DNA from: Hemicordylus capensis
Lineage: Eukaryota > Chordata > Lepidosauria > Squamata > Cordylidae
DNA length: 64,000 nucleotides
Assembly: GCF_027244095.1 (NCBI RefSeq)
Contig: NC_069657.1
Location: forward strand, 144,642,857 to 144,706,856
Reading direction: 5' to 3'
A program made the translations under genes and the position numbers. The notes beneath the pieces were generated by a model. The model did not search any database and was not told the origin of the DNA. It saw only the letters and a list, made by a program, of their open reading frames with translations. The stretch's first letter is position 1, and each line of letters begins with the position of its first letter. Below, piece by piece: positions 55,878-64,000 of the stretch.

Positions 55878-56645
55878 TAGGGATGTGTGAATTGATTTGG
55901 GACAAAACGATTTGTATTCAAATGTACCTGTTTTGGGTGATTTGTGGGAAAACAAGTCACCCTTGTGCTAGCTGGCCAGAATTGGGTACAAAACAAATGG
56001 CCCAGATTTTGTACCTGAAAAATTTGTAGATTAAGCCCTCCATTTTGTGGTGATTTTTCTTGCTGTCTCCATTTTGTGTCAGGAAAATATTTTGAAAATT
56101 CCACCCTCCCAAGTTTCAGATTCCCCCCTGGTTCCAGATTGGCTCATTTCCATTCAAATCTTGTGTTGCCAGGGGTGACTGACCCCACATTGGCTAGGGA
56201 AAGGGTCAAATAAGGGTGGTGGGAGTTTGAAGAAGGGATTTTCAAAAATACTTAAGGAGGCAGGCAGCCACCATTCTGCCTTTCTGCCTCATGGAGGAGA
56301 GTGAGTAAGAGAGAGAGAAACAGAGGAGCTTTGCCTTGCCTTGCCTACCTGCTGCCTGGAGTGGATTCTCTACTTTTTGTTCCTGCTTTCCTGTTTGAGG
56401 AAAAGAGAAGAGAATTTTTTCTGACCTTCTTCCTGCTGCTGACAGAATCACTGCCTGCGCCTGCTGTCTGTGCAAATTGATTTGGGTACAAAACGATTTG
56501 TACCCAAATCTACCTTTTTGGGGAGATGTGTGGACAAAACAAATAGCTCCTGTGCTAGCTGGCCAGATTTGGACCCAAAACAAATCAGAGGTGATTTGAT
56601 TTGGGTACAAATCAAATTGAAAAAATTAATTTTTGCACATCCCTA
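55878..56645. mobile_element. Fold-back hAT-like element, 768 bp
   Basis: Termini are TAGGGATGTGTGAATTG and TTTTTGCACATCCCTA. Flanks ACAGAAAG (55870-55877) and ATAGAAAG (56646-56653) match at 7 of 8 bases. Subterminal blocks on both sides repeat GATTTGGGTACAAA-like words and share AGCTGGCCAGA. The interior differs from the 25771 type. Confidence 0.85.
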
Positions 56646-56975
56646 ATAGAAAGTATTGTTTAACAATCACCCAGCATCCTAACTGCCTAATGCAGAACCT
56701 ATTTTGTTAATTAATGTGAATATTGCTGAGTTACTAGGGAAGAATTCGGCCAATGGAAGGTCTAGAAAGTTGGAGTATAAAAGACTAGTAATCCAAATTT
56801 GGGCAATTTTTTTTGTTTTCCTGTAGGGTTTGTTAGGGCTTTTACTAACCAGTTTGGGGAGAAGGAGTCACTTTTCATGTCTCCCTTCTTCATTTCATTT
56901 CTTTTCTTTTTAATCAAGTTTCTTTAGTTTTGCAATAAAGTTTTTATTTTCTCTAAATAGCTTGAATGAGACAAT

Positions 56976-57383
56976 GAGGCTCTACACACGATCCATGTGT
57001 ATTTCAGACGATCAAACAATGAGCCCTGTGTGGCCGGATCAACCACCCACATGACTACCAGGAGGGGCAGTGGGGATCGGGGGCCGCATGGCCCCCGGAA
57101 GTCCCAGGATGCCCTGCACAAGTGGGCAAGGCATCCTGGGGAGACCCCCGAGACCGGGAGGCTGGTGTACTTTCTTGTCACCATGGCACAGAGGTGTGCT
57201 GTGGCCGCAAATAATCAACAAAACAAGGTTAATGGAGTGCTCGCTCCATTTACCTCGTTTAAGGGGGGGAGTTGGTAGGTGGGCTAGCTGCTGGCTTGTC
57301 TGTGAGCCTGATGGTTCTCAAGCTGGGGGAGAACCAGGCTAGGCTTCCTTAGCCCGGTTCTCCCCCATCGTGAGAATAGCCTC
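56976..57383. mobile_element. MITE, GAGGCT..AGCCTC family, 408 bp
   Basis: The left end GAGGCTCTACACACGA and right end TCGTGAGAATAGCCTC are inverted with few mismatches. The flanks are AAT and AAA, so the 3-bp duplication seen in relatives is imperfect here. The interior is GC-rich and contains GGAGTGCTCGCTCC. Confidence 0.6.
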
Positions 57384-58254
57384 AAAATCTCTATAGGTTT
57401 GGGAGATGGTGCTCCCTGGTGTGGGGCATGGGCAGAGCTATAGTTGGATGGATGTGTTCAAAGAACACAAGTCACCCAGCATCTGGGAGCCACTTCTCAC
57501 CTTCCTCCACTGGCCAGCTGCCCACTCCTGCCCCCAGCTGTTTGCTTGCTGCCACCCATCCCACTGCCCCATCCTGCCCCCACTGCAATTCCACATGCAG
57601 TTGACTCCTGGGCAACAGGAAAGGAGGAAAATCCCATATGGTGTCTTCGTCCTTCTGCCCAGCCTGGAACTGGCTGCAAATGAAGGACCCGTGTGCTGTA
57701 AAACACATAATGCACTTTAATTCATTTCAATAATACCTGTGATGAGTCAGTATTCTATGAGGTTTTTTTGTGTGTGTGTTTGTGTGTATTTCCAACTACA
57801 TGTTCTCCCATTGGTTAGCCCACTGGGGCAAATAAAGGAACAGATATTCATCTTGGAGCTGCTTGGGTCACCCAGGGAGGCAAGGGAGACGTCAAAGCAA
57901 GTGACGGTTGCTACAACTGTCCCTCTCTGTCACAGGGCTATCACCTGGGTTGTGACTGTTGGGGTTTGTGATTATTTAGTAAATCACCAAAAGGAAGCTA
58001 CCACTCCAGTTACAGAGTGCAAAGTTTAATTGTTGCAGCTATTTAAGGAACACACATGGAGATCACTGTAGGGTCTAAACTAAATTGATTTATTGGTGAA
58101 GTACATTTGAGATAGGAAAGACCTATCCTATTTATCAGCTAGATAATGAATAGGTAGGGGGTCCTCCTCCTTCTCTCCTTCCTCCTTCTCTCTAGGAGGA
58201 AAGGAATAGGACTGACTCACTACAGGAAGTACCTGAGGAGTCAAAGCAGGGGTT
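57384..58254. other. No recognisable gene
   Basis: Overlapping short frames on both strands at 57400-57720 reflect C-rich composition. I see no supported gene. A short GT run lies at about 57768-57787. Confidence 0.4.
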
Positions 58255-58475
58255 ATAGAGGCAATTTCAACTCCTGGTGTCCACAGAGCCCTGTGGTTTT
58301 CTTTTGGTAGAATACAGGGGGGGGGGGTTTACCATTGCCTCCTTCCACGCAGAATGAGATGATGCCTTTCAGCATATTCCTATATGGCTGCTGCCCAATA
58401 TAGTACCAGCGGGGATTCGAACCGGCAACCTTTTGCTTGTTAGTCAAACATTTCCCCGCTGCACCACTCAAGGTG
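58255..58475 (-). repeat. Sauria-type SINE
   Basis: On the minus strand the tRNA head includes GTGGTGCAGCGGGGAAATGT and the B box GGTTCGAATCCC. The body matches the 1243 copy (CTAACAAGCAAAAGGTTGC). A G run at 58317-58327 interrupts the body. The BovB-like tail is cut short at 58255-58275 (TTGAAATTGCC). Confidence 0.85.
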
Positions 58476-58852
58476 TCATTAGGATAGTTGGTGCAAAAGG
58501 GTGATGCACTGGTACTCTATCTCCAATAGTGAAGTGGCAGATCCTCAGATCAACCCTGCAGGGAGTGGGGGGCGGGAGAGAAACACAATGAAAGGGGGTA
58601 TCTAGGACTGGATGGACAGATGGGCTTCAACCCTGGCTTTGGATTAGACAAATTCAAGGACCCTAGGGCATCCTGGACAGCACCATCTATGGCGTCTGCC
58701 ACCATAGTGGGAACACTCCCTGCACCCATAAAGGGCAGGTGTGCCTCCCAGGAGAGGGAGTCAGGGAGAGATAGTTCCCCCCCAGGCAACCTCAGTTGGC
58801 AGGAGGCAAGAGGATGGGATCCCCCTCAGGGACCCTTTACTCTCCAGCTACT

Positions 58853-59040
58853 ACAACAACAAATATTTATTTACCTCTCTTCAACAAAATTCTCAAAGTG
58901 GTTTACATAGAAAAATAAATAATACATAAATAAGATGGTCCCCTGTCCCCAACGGGCTCACAATCTAAACAGAAACATAAGGTAGACACCAGCAACAGCC
59001 ACTGGAGGGATGCTGTGCTGGGGTTGGACAGGGATAGCAG
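58853..59040 (-). repeat. L2-tailed interspersed repeat, truncated
   Basis: Same family as 4486-4797: AACAACAAATATTTATTTAC, then GGGCTCACAATCTAAAC, then AGACACCAGCAACAGCCACT. It stops before the head. Confidence 0.65.
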
Positions 59041-60364
59041 GGAGGAGTATGTGCACTCATATGTTTTCTCCCTTCTATCATCTCAACATCTCCCTCCTCC
59101 AGCAGCATTATGTGTCCTCCACCTGACTGATGCCATTCCTGGTGTTGCAATGAGTTTTGGGGATGGGGTCTTCTTCCCCTGAATTCCACTAGTGAAAAAT
59201 AGAAGCACAAAAGAGAATCCCCTTCCAACCAAGGCCACCCTTGGCTAAGGGATATTCAGAAGCCCCCTGTGCAAACCTTCCCATTCCCATCTCTGCCCGT
59301 TCATATGTTGCATAATCACACACACACACACATCCTCCACATCCACTTTGTCCTCCCAAATAGGCAAACAGCATCTCACAGCACTGGTCCCACAGGCAGT
59401 GGACCTGGCTGCTGTTGAATGAGCAGCCAGATCTCCCTGCTGGCATCTGTCCTGCCCTTGTACATTCCAGGATGAGAAGATGGAAGGAAATGTGGCAATT
59501 TGAATATCTGCCACCACAGCTGCCTTCTGAATGGTTGCTTTCTTCACAGAATGCTGGAGCTTCTTTAAAGTAAACCCCCACATCCCAATGCAATGCACTG
59601 AGCCAAGACTGTCGGGTAGCTGGGCCATGGGCAGTAGTCCAAGGGTGCAAGTTCAAAGCCAGGATTAGGACATCCAGGAGCACACCGGGGGTCATGCCAG
59701 ATAGACAGTCAGGAACCAGGAGGGTTAAGACAGGAACGAAGAGCCAGTATTGTAACACAACAGAGGTCAAAATGGACAACATCCTGAGCCAGAGGGCCAT
59801 GCCAGGAGCCAAGAACATGCTAAAGGTAAAACAGAGTACACCAGAAGACAGAGAGTGAGGCTGTTCTCATGAGCAGCCTGGAGCAGGGCTAAGGCAAGCA
59901 ACCCCACTCTTAGCTGCTCATTAGAAGCAGCAGCAGGCAAGCGGCTGTGGGTGCTGCAGCAGCAGCAAACCGACCTGCAAAGCCCTCACCTTAAATGTGG
60001 TTAGGGGAGCAAGCACTCCCTTTGCCCCATTTTTTCGATCATCTGCCAGCCATGGCTGCTTGCAACCAGGGCAGGCAGACTGCAGGGCTCCTGGCAAGCA
60101 GTGGGGGAATCTCCATCAAGCCCAGTGCATTAACACAGGGCATTGTGGGAGTTATGGGGCCTGGAGATTCTTCCAGCCTCCCAGCCCTCCACACTGCCTG
60201 AGGAGGCAGCTGCATACCTGTGCACAGAATCTTCATAAAGAGGATCATCTGCAGGTGAAATAAGCTTTCAGAGGCTTGTTCCTCTTGCCCCTTTGAGTCC
60301 TTTTCCCAATCATGAGAATCTGGCTGCTCACCACTTGAATGAGCGGCGCAGCCCATTTGCCGCA
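59041..60364. other. No supported gene
   Basis: A 209-codon minus-strand frame (59818-59189) has no domain hallmark and its composition resembles neighbouring repeats. I do not call it. GAGGCTGTTCTCATGAGCAG at about 59862 resembles a MITE left end of the GAGGCT family. Confidence 0.4.
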
Positions 60365-60605
60365 TCCCCCCATGTGGTTATAGCGAGGGCAGAGCAGCCG
60401 CTGGGCATGTCCATCCAGTCTAGCAGCCCTTGAGAACTGTGAGGCTCTCCAGTGCACCTGCGCAGTAGGAATTGAGCATTGGGCTTGCAATGCTCGATTC
60501 CTACTGCACAGGCTTGCTGGAGTGCCTTGCAGTTCTCAAGGGCTGCTGGGCCGAACAGACAGGCCCAGCAGCTGCTCTTCCCCCGTCGTCACCACATGGG
60601 GCAGG
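60365..60605. repeat. Inverted repeat (fold-back) of about 110-bp arms
   Basis: Centred near 60482. CAGTAGGAATTGAGCATTG pairs with CAATGCTCGATTCCTACTG, AGCAGCCCTTGAGAACTG pairs with CAGTTCTCAAGGGCTGCT, and CCCCATGTGGT pairs with ACCACATGGGG. It is probably the core of another fold-back element whose ends I could not place. Confidence 0.7.
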
Positions 60606-60992
60606 CCTGCTTGGTTCGGCTCACCCCTGCCCCCTAGGTGCGCACATGGCAGCTGCAACTGGAGCGGAAATCAGCGTGGCGAGCATGGGGCAGGAACAGG
60701 GCAGCGGCGGAGCAGTGGCAGGCTTCTGAGGAGGCTCTCCATGACATTTGGAGCCCCCCCCATTCAGATTTTTTCTTTAAAAAACTCAAAAACTTAAGGG
60801 GGACCTAGTGGCTTATGGCTGCGGGGGCGGGTAGTGCCTCCGAAACCCTGCAAGTCCAGGCACCTAAATTACCTAGGTGCACCACTGCTTAAAAGACCAT
60901 TCTCATATTTTGATTTTGGCAGAAAGAAAGCCTCACTGAACATATTGGGACTTCTGAATATGCTGAAAGATGAAATTTTAACTGTTTGTTTG

Positions 60993-62337
60993 TAGGGATG
61001 TGCACAAAACCAGTTTGCCCGGTTGGGTTCGAATTCGAACCAGGTTCGAACCAGGAGGGGGTGGTTCGGTTTTGGTTTTGTTCGAACCCCCCCAGTTCAG
61101 TTTGAATTTGAACCATTTCAAACCATTTCAAACTGTTTCAAACTGGTTTGAACGTCTAAAGGTGGGTGGGGTGGTAGCTGGCACCCATGGATACCTGCTA
61201 CCCAACTGCCAAAGCAATCGGACACTCATATGATTTATTATGAATTTTTGAAATTAATTTTTATTTTTCTCTCATAGGGTATAATGGGACTCCAACCAGC
61301 CCATTATTCCCCTTTGTGGAGCACCCATGGGGTCCAACAACCACCCAAACCCCGAAGCAATTGGATACCCCTATGATTTTTTATGAATATTTGAAATATT
61401 TTTAATTATTATTCTCATAGGGTATAATGGGACCCGAACCAGCCCATATAGCCTATTGAAGAGCACCTAGGGGCACAAAAGTGGGGTGGGTGGTAGGCAC
61501 CAAGGGTTTCCAACCACCCACAAAACCCCAAGGCAATCGGACACTCCTCTGATTATTGGTGAATTTTAAAAGTCTTTTGGAATTCCTCATAGGGCATAAT
61601 AAAGATTGCAGCAAATGTATAGCTTCACGTCGGGGGGAAAGGGATGTCCTAGAGTGCAATGTGGTGGATGGTAGTTCCCAAGGTGGGCAAGGAAGCTATC
61701 AGAATTATTTGAAAGGAATTGGGCAAAGGGCTGATTTTTAAGTGATGTTTGAAGTTTATGTGTCTTTAAGGTCAGCAATGAGAGTGGATTCATGGTTTGT
61801 CATTGAAAAGCTTATATGCTACCAAAGAATCTACACTAAGAACACTTCAGAAACAACAAAACCCAGTACCCCATGGGTCAGAAACCCATGGGAATGGTTG
61901 GTACCCTCACTCTGGGCCACCCCAGCACCCTCCACGTGCAGTTATGGGTCTGCTGAAACTTCCATTCTTTATGGAGAAAAACCTTAAAGCCACTTGTGGG
62001 GTGCTGGGGTGGCCCAGAGTGAGTGGTGCACAGAGTGTGTTACTCTGAGTGCACAGAGGGTGTTAACCACTCCCATGGTTAAATTCATAAAAAATCGTAC
62101 GAGTGTCCGATTGCTTTGGGGTTTGTGTAGTAGGTACCCTGGGTGCCAGCTACCACCCCACCCACTTTTGGAAGTTTGAACCAGTTGTAACCAATTCAAA
62201 TCAAACCACCCCCTGTTTGGTTCAAATTCGAACCTGCAGCTCAAACCTGATGGCTGGTTTGGTTCGAATTCGAACCTTCAAACCATCCTGGTTCAAATTT
62301 GAACCAGGTTGAGTTTGAACCAGTTTGCACATCCCTA
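60993..62337. mobile_element. Fold-back hAT-like element, 1345 bp
   Basis: Termini are TAGGGATGTGCACAAAACC and GGTTTGCACATCCCTA-type (CAGTTTGCACATCCCTA). Flanks TTTGTTTG (60985-60992) and TTTGTTTG (62338-62345) are identical, though the site is itself a TTTG repeat. Subterminal blocks are dense in GGTTCGAATTCGAACC words. The interior shares TTGGGCAAAGGGCTGATTTT, CCCATGGG and TAGCTTCACGTCGGGGGGAA phrases with the 43558 element. Confidence 0.87.
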
Positions 62338-62434
62338 TTTGTTTGTTTGTCATGCATATTTTAATACTTTTTTCATGCTGCCAAAAAAATCAACAACAAT
62401 AAAAACAACCCTTAGGTTAGCACTGTAATTAAAA

Positions 62435-63237
62435 CTAACTTAACCTGCACAGAGCATCTGTGTGCTAGTACTTGATTACTCCCCTCACCCCCTGCCACAG
62501 CCCCCCTCACCTAAGAGATCTCCCCACCCTCACCTGAGCTGCACTGCTGCTGCTGCTGCTCCTCCTCCTCCTCTTCCATCCCATTGCTTCCATCCACCTC
62601 ACCCCTCTTGGTCATGGCTGCAGCGTTGGCCAAGCTGCAGCCACCTATCCCCAGAGACCTCCCCACCCTCATCCGAGCCCCGCTCCTGCTCCTCCCCACA
62701 GGAGCAGCAGCAGCAGTGGTTGACTGGGCCCTTCCTCACTGCTGCCACCACCATGGCCACTCATTCCCCTCAGGCCACTGACAGGCCTCGGCCCGTTCCT
62801 TGCCTCCCTGCCTCCCTCCACCAATGGCCTCGGTAGCCCCAAATAACAGCAGTGGTTGACTGGGCCTTTCCTTGCTGCCGCCGCCACCATGGCCACTCAT
62901 TCCCCACAAGTCTCTGACAGGTTTGAGCCCATCCCTCGCCCTTTCTTCTTTCTCTCTTCCCCTCCCTTCTTTTCCTCTTTTCCTTTCTCCTCCACTTGCT
63001 CTTCACCTGTCTTTCTTCCCCTGCTCTTCTTTTTTTCTCTCTTTCTCTCTTTCTCTCTCTTCCTGAGTTAACAGTCCTTGTTCATCTTGTTTCCTCATCT
63101 AATTCACACAAAGGCATCCTCATTCTCCTGAAGGGCCTCTTTCCTCCCTCACAACCCCTCTCTTCACAGACCCCTGCTGACTATTCTTTTAGATTCCTCT
63201 CCTCTACAATCAAGAACATCTTCCAACTAGTAATAGT
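62435..63237 (-). mobile_element. Degraded Helitron-like end with tandem repeat
   Basis: CTAACTTAACCTGCACAGAGCATCTG-like sequence at 62435-62460 resembles the Helitron 3' end at 30129, read on the opposite strand. The hairpin CACAGATGCTCTGTG is intact, but the terminal CTAG is changed to TTAG. The following C- and T-rich interior contains two copies of an approximately 138-bp unit (CAGCAGTGGTTGACTGGGCC at about 62709 and 62847). The other end is not found: a Tc1-like element starts at 63240. Confidence 0.5.
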
Positions 63238-63239
63238 TA

Positions 63240-64000
63240 CAGTGAGGGAAATAAGTATTTGATCCCCTGCTGATTTTGTCCATTTGCCCTCTGACACAGA
63301 AATGACCAGGCTATAATTGGAATGGTAGGTTTATTGTAGCTGTGAGAGACAGAATAACAACAAACAAACCCTCAAAAGCCCAGTGCCCAAAAGTCAGCGA
63401 TGGATTTGCATTGTAGTGAGGGAAATAAGTATTCGATCCCCTATCAACCAGCAAGATTTCAGGCTCCCAGGTGTCTTTTCACTATATGCAGGTAACGAGC
63501 TGAGATGAGGAACACCCTCTGTAAGGGAGTGCTCCTAATCCCAGCTTGTTACAGTACCTGTATAAAAGACACCTCTCCATAGAAGCAAGCAATCACTCAG
63601 CTTCCAAACTCACCACCATTCCCAAGACCAAAGAGCTGTCGAAGGATGTCAGGGACAAGGTTGTAGACCTGCACAAGGCTGGACTGGGCTACAAGACTAT
63701 CACCAAGCAGCTTGGTGAGAAGGTGACTACAGTTGGCACGATAACTCGCAAATGGAAGAAACACAAAACAACTGTCAATCTCCCTCGGTCTGGGGCTCCA
63801 TGCAAGATCTCACCTCGTGGAGTTGCAATGATCATGAGAACGGTGACAAAGCAGCCCAGAACTACACAGGGGGAACTTGTCAATGATCTCAGGGCAGCTG
63901 GAACCATAGTCACCAAGAAAACAATTGGTAACACACTATGCCGTGAAGGACTGAAATCTTGCAGTGCCAGCAAGGTCCCCCTGCTCAAGGCAGCACATTT
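63240..64000 (+). mobile_element. Tc1-like transposon, cut by the window end
   Basis: It begins CAGTGAGGGAAATAAGTATT right after TA (63238-63239), the Tc1/mariner target. A second copy of the terminal repeat lies at 63414-63442 (TAGTGAGGGAAATAAGTATT), the IR/DR arrangement of Sleeping Beauty-type elements. From 63618 a frame open to the window end encodes the N-terminal part of a Tc1 transposase: [85 protein letters not shown]. These are the two helix-turn-helix units of the DNA-binding domain. The usual ATG at the start of this frame reads ATT. The catalytic DDE region lies beyond the window. Confidence 0.93.

Noticed and set aside
59189-59818. 209-codon open frame on the minus strand
   Set aside because: No recognisable domain, cysteine-rich patchwork composition, overlapping alternative frames and no supporting neighbours. 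Length alone is not enough in repeat-rich DNA.
1-64000. LTR retrotransposon or endogenous retrovirus
   Set aside because: I saw no paired LTRs, gag, protease, integrase or envelope signatures. All reverse-transcriptase relics are of non-LTR type.

Overview
The window reads as intergenic-rich nuclear DNA of a squamate reptile, most likely a lizard. The evidence is a tandem set of intronless class II olfactory receptor (OR) coding exons, two tRNA-headed SINEs with a BovB-like tail (Sauria SINE type), SINEs with a 5S rRNA-like head, decayed CR1, L2 and L1 LINEs and a Rex1-like LINE, and many DNA transposons (hAT-like fold-back elements, Helitrons, a Tc1-like element). I cannot name the species from the sequence alone.

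Genes. Four apparently intact OR genes all lie on the + strand at 2599-3534, 23518-24459, 38743-39681 and 53611-54531. One 5'-truncated OR pseudogene lies at 12528-13073. Each intact gene has a plausible splice acceptor 6 to 33 bases before its ATG, the usual layout of OR genes with non-coding upstream exons. The pseudogene is a recent paralogue of the 38743 gene, and the upstream flanks of the two are also similar (10130-10990 against 35430-37390), so a block of several kb was duplicated. No other host protein gene, rRNA gene, tRNA gene or CRISPR array is supported.

Layout. 1-2600: SINEs and an L1 fragment with a clean 19-bp target duplication, then OR 1. 3540-12500: relic repeats, including the first copy of an unclassified 1.3-kb element. 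12528-21700: the OR pseudogene, hAT-like elements, a Rex1-like LINE and SINEs. 22000-24500: an inverted duplication, then OR 2. 25100-28900: a 1.7-kb fold-back hAT element with perfect 8-bp target duplications. 30129-34846: a minus-strand Helitron invaded by two copies of one LINE family. 35430-39681: the duplicated flank, a short Helitron and OR 3. 39960-48750: L2, the inverted second copy of the 1.3-kb element, and a nearly complete but decayed CR1 carrying two nested insertions. 49055-56645: more fold-back elements and OR 4. 56976-64000: SINE, MITE and fold-back elements, a Helitron-like relic, and a Tc1-like transposon cut by the window end.

The ORs are independent chemosensory G-protein-coupled receptors, each normally expressed alone in an olfactory neuron. 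They form a genomic cluster and not an operon. The most distinctive signal beyond the genes is a set of hAT-like fold-back elements that share the terminus TAGGGATGTGC and 8-bp target duplications but carry a different short subterminal word in each copy.
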